DNA from: Alcaligenaceae bacterium
GTDB taxonomy: Bacteria > Pseudomonadota > Gammaproteobacteria > Burkholderiales > Burkholderiaceae_B
DNA length: 53,955 bases
NCBI GenBank assembly: GCA_947380655.1
Contig: CANCRX010000017.1
Location: 1-53,955 of the forward strand
Direction: 5' to 3'
Shown: in pieces, positions 34,961-43,027 of the stretch
How positions within the stretch are numbered: position 1 is the first letter of the stretch
Layout: every line of letters starts with the position of its first letter
Position numbers and translations under genes: made by a program
The notes under the pieces: generated by a model
The model's database searches: none
What the model was told of the DNA's origin: nothing
What the model saw: the letters and a program-made list of their open reading frames with translations, nothing else

Positions 34961-36550
34961 TTAAATTTCTAAAGTTTTATACGGCTGAAGTGAGTCAATA
35001 TCTTCAATGCTTTGCTTTTTCTTATCCCAAGTAAACATTTGTAGTTTTATCTTATCTGTGGTGAAGTCAATGATGGTGAAACCATGCAGCTCGATTGGCT
35101 TGACGATTTCTTCCATTTCCAAATGCTTGGATGGTTGAGGCAGTATTTTTCTTTTGCCTGATGGCCAACCAGAATCACGCGTTCCTATCGAACCTGAAAG
35201 TACTGCGATGACGGGATTCTCGCTTAGATCGGTATCACCGGTTTTAGTTATCTTACCAAGCGCACTTGCATGCAAATCACCGCTTACCACCAAGGGAATA
35301 CGATTAGTCATACTCGACATCGCTTTTAATAACCGATCATGCTGCTTTACCCAACCTGTTTGCCAATAAGGCTTCGGTTTCTGGATCGTTAGTTTTCCTT
35401 CAGAAGAAAAAACGTCGGGATACCACTCCCCCCATTTGCCAGCACTCCAGCCAGGTGGGTTTGATGGAACATTCACCACATGTTTGACCGAGTCTTCTTT
35501 CATCCTTTCCAACAACCAATTCTCAACAGTATCTTGTAAGAAAACCGCACTCTGCCCGGCCATCGTCATAGTTCTGCGAACGTTATACATCAGCACTTCT
35601 ACCAAATTCCCATATCGCAACGTACCAAAGCTCTCAGAGATAGGTAAAGCTTTACCATTAGCAGATGCGCCTGGTAAGCCTGCAGGTCTTGATGCATCCG
35701 GTAAAAATTCTGGGTAATAAAGTAGTTGCGTGGTCCTCGCCATTTCTGTCATGAAATGATCTGGGGGAAAAGTAACGATATGGTCTTCGGCATCATCGTT
35801 TTCGTAATAGTCGTGATCGTCTTGTATGAAAAAGGTAGGCGTTGACCGAAAGTCAGTACCATACACGGGGACGATTTGTGGTCCAGCTGTTTTCTTCAAA
35901 AACTCTTCGTTACTTGAACCCAAGATTGGCAATGAGCGATTTGGCAGCCCAGCTAAATTTTTAGCACTCTCAGACTGACCAAGGCTCATAGCGGTCAATG
36001 GAGATCGCAAGTCCCAATAAACATGATCTCCATTTGCGATGGCTGCGTCTGGTTTGAATGAAAGCGCGCGATTGAGTAAACGATTACGAATTGCAGTAGG
36101 CAAATATCCATGCATTTCATGTCCACCGGTGCAAGTGAACATCAGCAAACGCATGTTTGAAATATTTGTACTTGGCGCCGGAAACGTTTGCAGATCCCAA
36201 GGGTCACATAAAAGTTTTGTACCTGTCGTGGAGGAGAGATCCACTAGACTCAATTGATAGTGGGTTTGCGGAACTAAACCCTTGGCATGGAACTGCCAAA
36301 ACTTTCCTTCACTATCGGTCTGGATGCCCCGTACCTTTTGCATACCAACATGTAATTCAGGAGGATTAGCTAATGTATTTTTTAATGAAATTTTTACAAG
36401 TAACTCGGTATCACTGACACAAGGAAGTATGTGTAAAACATTTCCCGCACTCCAGGACTTTGAACCACTTCTGGATAGTTCCGCTTTAGATGACAGGCCG
36501 AAAAAAGAACTAAAAAAAACAGAAATTGACAAAAAGATTCTGCGATTCAT
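34961..36550 (-). CDS. PhoD-like metallophosphatase, exported
   Basis: 529 residues. The N-terminus MNRRIFLSISVFFSSFFGLS is a twin-arginine-like signal, as usual in PhoD proteins that load metals before export. Metal-binding blocks: LLMFTCTGGHEMHG, ANGDHVYWD (Asp/His), FIQDDHDYYENDD and VVSGDLHASALG. The C-terminal part (VKPIELHGFTIIDF) is also PhoD-like. Phosphodiesterase or alkaline phosphatase activity, probably calcium and iron dependent. Divergent (77 bases) from the unusual Bug-domain gene at 36628. AT-richer than the core genes. Confidence 0.88.
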   Translation of the reverse strand: MNRRIFLSISVFFSSFFGLSSKAELSRSGSKSWSAGNVLHILPCVSDTELLVKISLKNTLANPPELHVGMQKVRGIQTDSEGKFWQFHAKGLVPQTHYQLSLVDLSSTTGTKLLCDPWDLQTFPAPSTNISNMRLLMFTCTGGHEMHGYLPTAIRNRLLNRALSFKPDAAIANGDHVYWDLRSPLTAMSLGQSESAKNLAGLPNRSLPILGSSNEEFLKKTAGPQIVPVYGTDFRSTPTFFIQDDHDYYENDDAEDHIVTFPPDHFMTEMARTTQLLYYPEFLPDASRPAGLPGASANGKALPISESFGTLRYGNLVEVLMYNVRRTMTMAGQSAVFLQDTVENWLLERMKEDSVKHVVNVPSNPPGWSAGKWGEWYPDVFSSEGKLTIQKPKPYWQTGWVKQHDRLLKAMSSMTNRIPLVVSGDLHASALGKITKTGDTDLSENPVIAVLSGSIGTRDSGWPSGKRKILPQPSKHLEMEEIVKPIELHGFTIIDFTTDKIKLQMFTWDKKKQSIEDIDSLQPYKTLEI

Positions 36551-36627
36551 AATTCCTCAGGTATTGTGGAGTGAAGTATCCAAACACGACGCTGTGCGAA
36601 CCGAGTCTACTTCAATTGGCATTAAAA

Positions 36628-38037
36628 ATGAATATATTCAAACTGTCATTTGTACTTCTGAATCTTTTATTGTCTATAAATACTGCTCTCGCTAGCGATT
36701 CATGGAAGATCATTGTTCCCACTGCTGCCCAGGGCTCTACAGACGTATTGACTCGGGGTTTGGGTGAAAAAATAGCGGACTATCTGGGTGAGCCTGTCAT
36801 CATCGAAAACATGCCAGGCCACTCAGGAACGATCGCGGCCAATAAAGTCTTTAGTGCGGATTCGACCGCAAAAGTGCTGATGATGGCTACAGTTTCAAGC
36901 CATGCAATCGCTTTCGGCATTACTCCAGGCCCAAGCTACAAGGCGGATGATTTTTCACCTATCGCGCTAATTGGCACTGCTCCATATTTACTCATGGTTT
37001 CTAACACATCCCCTTTTAATACCGCGAAAGATTTATTTGAATCAGCAAAGCGTACGTCTTTGACCTACAGCTCTACAGGCACGAAGGGTCCACATCATTT
37101 GGTCGCTGAATTAATTGCAAACCAAGCACAGGTACAAATGACCCACAAACCTTTCAGCGCAGGCGCGGATGCTTTAAGAGCAGTTTCATCTGGCACCGTC
37201 GATTTAATGCTACCTGCCTCCATCCTGGCATTACCTAAAATTAAAGATGGCAGCCTTCGTGTGTTAGCAACAACTGGCAGCCAGCGTTCAAAAGCGTTGC
37301 CTCTCGTCCCTACGATTAGCGAGAGTGGATTAGCTGGATTTGCTGCAGAATCCTGGTACGTTTTATTGGGACCGCCCAATATGCCTGCTAAAAGCATAGA
37401 AAGAATTGAAAAAGCAGTTACGCATGCTTTACAGGACTCTGAGTACCTGAAGTTACTTGAAACGAATGGCGTTGAGCGAGGATCAATGAAACGTGAAAAT
37501 ATCAATCCGTTTCTTATTGCTGAGGCAAAAAAATGGGGAGAACTTGTTCTGCAACTAGATGCTCCAGCCAAGGTTGTGACTGGTCAATGTCAAATCGAGC
37601 TATCTAAATTACAGTCTGCTGAGCAATTTGCCATCATTGCTAGGGATGGACTCATTACGACTAGAAGACAGGCGCAAGATTTTAAAAACGTTCTGCTCAG
37701 ATTTTGGAGCGAACAAGCGCAAACAGTGCAGTCACGCTTAGCTGATAGAAACCAAGAGCTTCAATCGCTTACTACGGCCCTTGAAAGTTTAGCGAACAGC
37801 ACAGGTGAACACGCTCAACTTATTGAAAAGATCAAGTCTGAGAGTGTTAAGGTTTCCACAACTTACGCTTCAGCCATCACAAAATTAGAGCCTAAAGATC
37901 AATTGAGTATATTTGTTGCAGACGAGTATGCCAAAGGCGTCGACATCGCCATTTTTCGTTCACTTGAGACGCTTGCTTCGTTAACAACAGCGAAAATGAA
38001 TAACCAAAGAAACCAGGTATTTTCAAATTGCCATTAA
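36628..38037 (+). CDS. Bug/TctC-type receptor with an extra 158-residue C-terminal domain
   Basis: 469 residues from ATG 36628 (MNIFKLSFVL); the open frame reaches 36571 but this start begins the signal peptide (cleaved near ALASD). Residues 24-311 are a Bug receptor: IIVPTAAQGSTDVLTRG, IIENMPGHSGTIAANKVF, TYSSTGTKGPHHLVAEL, LGPPNMPAKSIERIEKAV. Usual Bug proteins end near residue 320. Residues 312-469 are extra: a polar, mostly helical region (QAQDFKNVLLRFWSEQAQTV, SRLADRNQELQSLTTALE) with two cysteines, C321 and C468, and an ending rich in Asn and Gln. No family is recognised for this tail. Confidence 0.85.
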   Translation: MNIFKLSFVLLNLLLSINTALASDSWKIIVPTAAQGSTDVLTRGLGEKIADYLGEPVIIENMPGHSGTIAANKVFSADSTAKVLMMATVSSHAIAFGITPGPSYKADDFSPIALIGTAPYLLMVSNTSPFNTAKDLFESAKRTSLTYSSTGTKGPHHLVAELIANQAQVQMTHKPFSAGADALRAVSSGTVDLMLPASILALPKIKDGSLRVLATTGSQRSKALPLVPTISESGLAGFAAESWYVLLGPPNMPAKSIERIEKAVTHALQDSEYLKLLETNGVERGSMKRENINPFLIAEAKKWGELVLQLDAPAKVVTGQCQIELSKLQSAEQFAIIARDGLITTRRQAQDFKNVLLRFWSEQAQTVQSRLADRNQELQSLTTALESLANSTGEHAQLIEKIKSESVKVSTTYASAITKLEPKDQLSIFVADEYAKGVDIAIFRSLETLASLTTAKMNNQRNQVFSNCH

Positions 38038-38072
38038 GGAGTGGTGTGCATGCCCTCTTTCGGCAGTCATGC

Positions 38073-38106
38073 GATGAGTGCTGTCATCCCCCGTTAATGG
38101 GGTAGA
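38073..38106. repeat. 34-bp direct repeat, left copy
   Basis: Matches 39007-39040 with two adjacent substitutions (tc versus cg). It contains an 8-bp-spaced CCCC/GGGG palindrome. Together the copies enclose the toxin-antitoxin pair in about 900 bases. Confidence 0.92.
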
Positions 38107-38149
38107 ACCGCAAATTGAGGCCCCATTATCAGGATGTCAGCTTACCGCC

Positions 38150-38485
38150 TCAAGCAGCTGCCAGACTTAAGTGTCCAACGTCTGCGTTGGTCGGACGTAG
38201 CGTTATTTCAATGTCGTAGCCCAATCGTGTCAAACAATCCATCAGTTTGCGCTCAGACAGATTAGTAAAATCGCCGCGCATCATGTCCGAGACCTTTGGC
38301 TGGGAAATTCCCATCCGTTTGGCCGCATCTTGTTGTGTCAGGTTACGACTTTTCATGGCTTTTCTGATTTCGATCACCAAGCCAGTTTTGATTTTGAGTT
38401 TTTCAGCATCAACCAGACCAAGATCAGCAAACACATTGCCAGAACTACGATGCACTTCAACGCCGTCAATAAGTCGAGTTTTCAT
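38150..38485 (-). CDS. HigA-like XRE antitoxin
   Basis: 111 residues. A helix-turn-helix of the XRE/HTH_37 type lies at about 48-75 (MKSRNLTQQDAAKRMGISQPKVSDMMRG), and the C-terminal part (NLSERKLMDCLTRLGYDIEI) has the antitoxin pattern. It likely neutralises the preceding toxin and represses the shared promoter. Its ATG overlaps the toxin stop in ATGA. The toxin-first order is typical of HigBA. Confidence 0.88.
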   Translation of the reverse strand: MKTRLIDGVEVHRSSGNVFADLGLVDAEKLKIKTGLVIEIRKAMKSRNLTQQDAAKRMGISQPKVSDMMRGDFTNLSERKLMDCLTRLGYDIEITLRPTNADVGHLSLAAA

Positions 38486-38844
38486 TTCCGCAACTCCTTT
38501 ACATACTCTTCGGCAATTTTCAACCTAGCGCGAATGATATCCATGTCTTCTTTCGGTGTGGCGATGCCACGCTTGCTTTTCTTTTGAAAGCAGTGAAGGA
38601 CAAAGACTGCCTCAGTAAACTTAGCGGTGTAAACAGCACGATAGGTGCCGCCAATATCGTCCTCTACCACCTCAAGCACTCCTGCACCACCAAAGCCTTT
38701 GAGCACTTTGGCCGCATCATGCCTATCCCCCACCTGCGCTAGCGACAAAGCAAATCCGAAAAGGCGCCGAATGTCAGCAGGTAAATCCATCAAGTCTTTA
38801 TGGCTGCTGCCGATCCATTCAAGCGATTTTTCGTTTCTAGACAC
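38482..38844 (-). CDS. HigB-like toxin (RelE/ParE superfamily, DUF891)
   Basis: 120 residues, GTG start at 38844. Pattern LEWIGSSHKDLMDLPADIRRLFGFALSLAQVGDRHDAAKVLKGFGGAGVLEVVEDDIGGTYRAVYTAKF and HCFQKKSKRGIATPKEDMDIIRARL are those of Gp49-like DUF891 toxins, which are mRNA interferases acting on the ribosome. It has a predicted leaderless promoter at 38850-38878. It overlaps the antitoxin gene by four bases. Confidence 0.88.
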   Translation of the reverse strand: MSRNEKSLEWIGSSHKDLMDLPADIRRLFGFALSLAQVGDRHDAAKVLKGFGGAGVLEVVEDDIGGTYRAVYTAKFTEAVFVLHCFQKKSKRGIATPKEDMDIIRARLKIAEEYVKELRK

Positions 38845-38849
38845 AATTG

Positions 38850-38878
38850 AATATATATGAAATGGTATAAAAAAACAA
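38850..38878 (-). promoter_or_regulatory. Possible promoter of the toxin-antitoxin operon, with a leaderless start
   Basis: On the minus strand TTGTTT at 38878-38873 and TATATT at 38855-38850 are 17 bases apart, close to the sigma-70 pattern (-10 five of six, -35 three of six). The toxin GTG (38844) is six bases after the -10, so the transcript would start at or next to the start codon. No ribosome site is visible before the GTG, in agreement. Confidence 0.5.
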
Positions 38879-39006
38879 CTAACTTGAACAATCTATAGCT
38901 TTTAAGCATCACACCCTAAATTTTTTATAAAATTTGACACAATTTTGATTTCGTACTGAAAAATCAAACTCTGAGCAAAAGTTTGCCCTCGAAGATTTGA
39001 GATTTT

Positions 39007-39040
39007 GATGAGTGCTGCGATCCCCCGTTAATGGGGTAGA
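39007..39040. repeat. 34-bp direct repeat, right copy
   Basis: Pairs with 38073-38106. It ends 13 bases from the 3' end of tRNA-Val, on the side where integrating elements usually insert. Confidence 0.92.
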
Positions 39041-39052
39041 GCCAGTATTTTT

Positions 39053-39127
39053 TGGTGGGCGGTACAAGGTTCGAACTTGTGACCCCTGCCGTGTGAAGGC
39101 AGTGCTCTACCGCTGAGCTAACCGCCC
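39053..39127 (-). tRNA. tRNA-Val (anticodon CAC)
   Basis: 75 nt including an encoded CCA end. The acceptor stem is seven base pairs (39127-39121 with 39063-39057), the D-loop has GCTCAGCGGTAGAGC, the anticodon loop is TTCACAC between CTGCC and GGCAG, giving anticodon CAC for Val GTG codons, and the T-loop has GTTCGAA. Discriminator base is A. No intron or mismatch was seen. Confidence 0.96.
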
Positions 39128-39197
39128 AATCTTGAAGCGCGCATGTTGCGGCTGGATTGGAGTGTGGAAATCAAGCCACGGGGCGAATTATACACAG

Positions 39198-39680
39198 TCA
39201 GCTTGTTGGCTCTCGTTGCGCAGGACACAAGGAGAGTAAAAAAGCTGCGATGAGGATTGGCTCTACCATCCAGTTGAGCGCTACCCCTGGAGCAACCCCT
39301 TCGGTTATCACTGGTTTTAGATGACCTACAAAGGCTCGCAAGGCGGGTTCAAGGATAAAAACAAGAAGCACAAGCGGTACGAATCCTCGATAACGCAGCA
39401 GTAGCACCCAGAGCAAAAATGCCAACAAAAGCTGGATGGCGCCCCATTGCCCGACAAATGCAAGAATATTTGCGCCGCCTGCAAGGGATAAGTCGATCGT
39501 GGCAATACTGTGGGCACCACCATCGGGAAGAAGCATATGTATAAGACTACGCACAGTGATTACGCACAGATATACCAAAGCGATCCACCAAGCGAATGCT
39601 GGACCGCCTGCCGCAGAAGGATTAGCAGGAAGTATTGCGGCCAGATCCGGTCGCCAGACTTTAGGCAGCATATTATTCAT
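39198..39680 (-). CDS. Small membrane protein of unknown function
   Basis: 160 residues with four likely membrane segments (about 27-50, 68-90, 92-118, 133-152). No recognised family. The N-terminal 25 residues (NMLPKVWRPDLAAILPANPS) are polar and Pro-rich. It lies between the tRNA and the Bug gene at 39814, from which it reads away. No signal peptide evident. Confidence 0.65.
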   Translation of the reverse strand: MNNMLPKVWRPDLAAILPANPSAAGGPAFAWWIALVYLCVITVRSLIHMLLPDGGAHSIATIDLSLAGGANILAFVGQWGAIQLLLAFLLWVLLLRYRGFVPLVLLVFILEPALRAFVGHLKPVITEGVAPGVALNWMVEPILIAAFLLSLCPAQREPTS

Positions 39681-39813
39681 TGGAACTCCATCAATGTGGG
39701 TGTCACTACACAGAGCCTTAATATAAATCCATCGACTATGAAATTAAGACAAATCATCAGAAAAGGTCTATAAAACAGCTACTCACAAAAATATAAATCC
39801 GGAGACAAACCTG

Positions 39814-40788
39814 ATGCAGTGGATCAGAGCATTCTTAGCATCGCTGCTTTTACTTGGCACCCTGAGTTCAACGTCATGGGCGCAAGATAATTACCCACAG
39901 CGTCCAATTAAAATGATCGTGCCCTACCCGCCAGGGGGCACGACCGACGTGATCGCACGAAATATTGCTCAGGCATTATCTGAAAAACTAAGTGTATCGG
40001 TCATTATCGAAAATAAAGCCGGTGCTGCAGGCGTCATCGGTATGGCTGCAGTGGCTAAAGCAAACCCGGATGGCTACACCCTGCTTGTCAGCGATGCAAG
40101 TATCGCCACGGCACCTAGCCTGTATAAGGCAATGACCTTTGATCCAGTCAAAGACCTCGTTGCGGTTTCTTGGTTTGTAACCGTCCCGCATGTGATTGTC
40201 GTCAATCCAAACAGCCAGATTCACACGCTGAGTGATTTGATTTCATTAGCTAAGAAAGATCCCGAGAAACTTTACTTCAGCTCAGGGGGTATTGGTTCAC
40301 CGCTTCACCTGGCAGGCGAAGCAGTCAGAACCTCAACAGAGATGAAGTGGGTCCATGTGCCATATAAAGGCGGCGGACCTGCCATCCTCGCCGTGATGAG
40401 TGGTGATGCGCAGGTCGCCGTCCCCTCATTGCCCTCAGTGCTGCCTCAAATTGAAGGAGGCAAGCTACGAGCCTTAGCTGTGACTTCACCGAGTCGAGTC
40501 AAGATGCTACCCAATGTCGCCAGTGTGACCGAGCTTGGCTATCCGAATGCGATCGCAATGGGCTGGATTGGTTTACATGCCCCAGCAGGCACTCCAGCCG
40601 AGATCATTCGGAAAATTGAAACCGCGACTGGTGAAATTTTGAAAGATCCCGCGCTGCGCACTCGACTGACCGAGCAAGGCGGCGACATCGTTTCAGACTC
40701 CACCGCAGCTACTTACGCGACATTCGTATCGGGGCAAACTCAAGGCTGGGAAAAAGTCGTGAAGGCAGCAGACATCAAGGCTGAGTAA
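39814..40788 (+). CDS. Bug/TctC family periplasmic receptor
   Basis: 324 residues, signal peptide (cleavage near SWAQD). All Bug marks are present: YPQRPIKMIVPYPPGGTTDV, IENKAGAAGVIGMAAVAKANPDGYTLL, HVPYKGGGPAILAVMSGDAQVA and LPNVASVTELGYP. Ligand likely an organic acid used by the enolase-superfamily enzymes of the same unit. First gene of a four-gene unit (39814-44137). GGAGACAAACC ribosome site. Confidence 0.94.
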   Translation: MQWIRAFLASLLLLGTLSSTSWAQDNYPQRPIKMIVPYPPGGTTDVIARNIAQALSEKLSVSVIIENKAGAAGVIGMAAVAKANPDGYTLLVSDASIATAPSLYKAMTFDPVKDLVAVSWFVTVPHVIVVNPNSQIHTLSDLISLAKKDPEKLYFSSGGIGSPLHLAGEAVRTSTEMKWVHVPYKGGGPAILAVMSGDAQVAVPSLPSVLPQIEGGKLRALAVTSPSRVKMLPNVASVTELGYPNAIAMGWIGLHAPAGTPAEIIRKIETATGEILKDPALRTRLTEQGGDIVSDSTAATYATFVSGQTQGWEKVVKAADIKAE

Positions 40789-40864
40789 ACATGCAGGTAG
40801 CGCTTGAGCAATTTAATGAACATCGCATTCAACCAATAGCAAACACAATATTCGGAGACTATCT

Positions 40865-42013
40865 TTGAAAATCACTGCGATCACTGCAATCCCATTATCG
40901 TTTCGCCTACCCGAAGGCAAAACCGTCACGATGGGGATTGGCAGCACCACTAAACGCGACACCATCATTGTTCGAGTTGAAACTTCCGAAGGCATCACAG
41001 GATACGGCGAAGCCCATCCTGGCCGCAGTCCAGGTGCAGTAGTCAGCCTCATTCACAATACCCTAGCACCCATGCTGATCGGCATGCAAGCAACCGATTG
41101 CGTGGGTGTCTGGCAACGCGTGCACCGTATGCAGCTCTCCAGTCATGGCGTGGGCTCCGGTGCATCGCTCGGTCTCTCAGGTATTGATATGGCCCTTTGG
41201 GATATACGTGGCAAAGCAGCCAATATGCCGCTGTATGAACTTCTGGGTGGCAGCAAGAAACGTATCCCTGCCTATGCAGGCGGTATTTCACTTGGATACC
41301 AGCCAAAAGAATCGCTTGCAGAAGAGGCCCAGTCCTATATTGCACAGGGCTACACAGCAATCAAACTCCGACTGGGTGATTCGGCCAAGAATGACATAGA
41401 ACGCGTCAAGCATGTGCGTAAGGTGGTTGGCGATGACATCGACATCCTGATCGATGCCAATACAGCCTACACCATGGACGATGCACGACGTGTCCTGCCC
41501 GTACTGGCAGAGATACATGCCGGCTGGCTTGAAGAACCATTTGCCTGTAGTGATTTTCACTCTTACCGCGAGGCTGCAAAAATTACACCACTCGTCCCCA
41601 TTGCAGCAGGCGAAAACCATTATGGTCGCTTTGAATTTGCACAATTGCTCGAGGCCGGTGCGGTCCAAATCTGGCAACCCGATCTGTCAAAGTGCGGCGG
41701 CATTACAGAAGGCCTACGGATCGCAGCCATGGCCTCTGCCTATCGCATCCCAATGAATACACATAGTTCAGCAACAGGGATTAATCACGCAGCAACGATT
41801 CATTTCGCAGCGGCTATTGAAAACGCTGGCTATTTCGAGGCGTGCGTTTCGCATTTCAATCCGCTTCGCGATATGTTTGGAAAAGTGTTTGAAATAGGTG
41901 CTGACGGCTGCGTTGAACCGCTGGATAAGCCAGGCATCGGCATTGAGGTAGATGAATCATTATTCGCCCAATACCCCCTGATCGACGGTCCAGGATACGT
42001 GGTGAAATTCTAA
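40865..42013 (+). CDS. Mandelate racemase/muconate lactonising enzyme family protein
   Basis: 382 residues, start TTG at 40865 with a GGAGAC ribosome site. The enolase-superfamily capping domain covers about 1-125 and the barrel the rest. Metal ligands: Asp197 (IDANTAY), Glu223 (WLEEPF), Glu250 (AAGENHYG). Base residues: Lys167 in KLR (167-169, so KxR rather than KxK), and the Asp273-His300 dyad (QPDLSKCGG, MNTHSS). This is the mandelate-racemase subgroup plan; racemase or dehydratase of an alpha-hydroxy acid is probable. No signal peptide. Confidence 0.92.
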   Translation: MKITAITAIPLSFRLPEGKTVTMGIGSTTKRDTIIVRVETSEGITGYGEAHPGRSPGAVVSLIHNTLAPMLIGMQATDCVGVWQRVHRMQLSSHGVGSGASLGLSGIDMALWDIRGKAANMPLYELLGGSKKRIPAYAGGISLGYQPKESLAEEAQSYIAQGYTAIKLRLGDSAKNDIERVKHVRKVVGDDIDILIDANTAYTMDDARRVLPVLAEIHAGWLEEPFACSDFHSYREAAKITPLVPIAAGENHYGRFEFAQLLEAGAVQIWQPDLSKCGGITEGLRIAAMASAYRIPMNTHSSATGINHAATIHFAAAIENAGYFEACVSHFNPLRDMFGKVFEIGADGCVEPLDKPGIGIEVDESLFAQYPLIDGPGYVVKF

Positions 42014-42031
42014 AAATACTAGGAGCAATGG

Positions 42032-43021
42032 ATGACAAACACAACACTCAACACTGCAATTAAATCAATGCTGATCGCTCTGGGATTGACACTCACCTTT
42101 GCAACAGCAACACAGGCTCAAACCTTTCCAGATCACGCAGTAAAAATCGTCGTGCCCTATCCACCCGGTGGTTTTAACGATACGCTTGCGCGTATCTCCA
42201 GCGAAAAACTATCCAAACTCTGGAACCAGTCTGTTGTAGTGGAAAACAAACCAGGCGGCAACACGACGATCGGCAACAACTATGTTGCCAAATCCCCAGC
42301 AGACGGCTACACCATGCTGATTTCGCCATTACCTTTCTCGGTTTTACCGGCACTCTATGGCGACAAACTGCCATACGATTCGCTCAAAGATTTTCAACCG
42401 TTAATCTTGGCAGGCAGCGCACAAAATGTACTAGCCGTGCGTAACAGCTTGCCTCAAAAAACGATCAAAGACTTAATTGAATTCGCAAAAAGCAATCCTG
42501 GCAAACTGAACTACGGCTCAACCGGCTCAGGCTCCTCCAACCACCTATCGATGGAACTGTTCATGGGATTAACCGGAACCAAAATGGTTCATATCCCATA
42601 CAAAGGAAGTGCCCCAGCCGTTGCGGCCCTCGTGGGTGGTGACACCGACCTGCTGTTTGACAACATTCCTAATATCATCAGCCAGATCAAGGCCGGCAGT
42701 GTCACGCCTGTGGCCGTCACGGGCTCCAAGCGCTCCCCCTTATTACCGAACGTTCCCACGGTTGCCGAAGCTGGCGTGCCGGGTTACGAAGTCAATGTCT
42801 GGTTCGGGATTCAACTACCCGCGAACACGCCAAAACCAATCGTCGAACAGCTCAATCGGGAACTGGTGAAAATATATAGGACTGAAGAAGTCACCAAGCG
42901 ATTTAATGATCAAGGTGTTGAAGTTGTCGCAAGCTCACCCGCCGAGTTTCAGACCCTCATCGCCAGCGAAGTCGCTAAATGGGGCAAAGTTGTAAAAGAC
43001 GCAAACATCAAAATTGAATAA
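42032..43021 (+). CDS. Bug/TctC family periplasmic receptor
   Basis: 329 residues with a signal peptide (cleavage near TQAQT). Marks: FPDHAVKIVVPYPPGGFNDT, VENKPGGNTTIGNNYVAKSPADGYTML, HIPYKGSAPAVAALVGGDTDLLF and LLPNVPTVAEAGVPGYEV. A second receptor in the same unit, divergent in sequence from the first, so the two may bind different ligands. AGGAGC ribosome site. Confidence 0.94.
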   Translation: MTNTTLNTAIKSMLIALGLTLTFATATQAQTFPDHAVKIVVPYPPGGFNDTLARISSEKLSKLWNQSVVVENKPGGNTTIGNNYVAKSPADGYTMLISPLPFSVLPALYGDKLPYDSLKDFQPLILAGSAQNVLAVRNSLPQKTIKDLIEFAKSNPGKLNYGSTGSGSSNHLSMELFMGLTGTKMVHIPYKGSAPAVAALVGGDTDLLFDNIPNIISQIKAGSVTPVAVTGSKRSPLLPNVPTVAEAGVPGYEVNVWFGIQLPANTPKPIVEQLNRELVKIYRTEEVTKRFNDQGVEVVASSPAEFQTLIASEVAKWGKVVKDANIKIE

Positions 43022-43027
43022 AAACTT

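Noticed and set aside
36282..36695. Plus-strand open frame of 137 codons over the PhoD-like gene start and the Bug-fusion gene start
   Set aside because: It overlaps two better-supported genes on both strands and ends inside the Bug gene in a different frame.
38073..39040. Insertion sequence with its own transposase between 34-bp repeats
   Set aside because: The repeats are direct rather than inverted, and the two genes between them are a toxin and an antitoxin.
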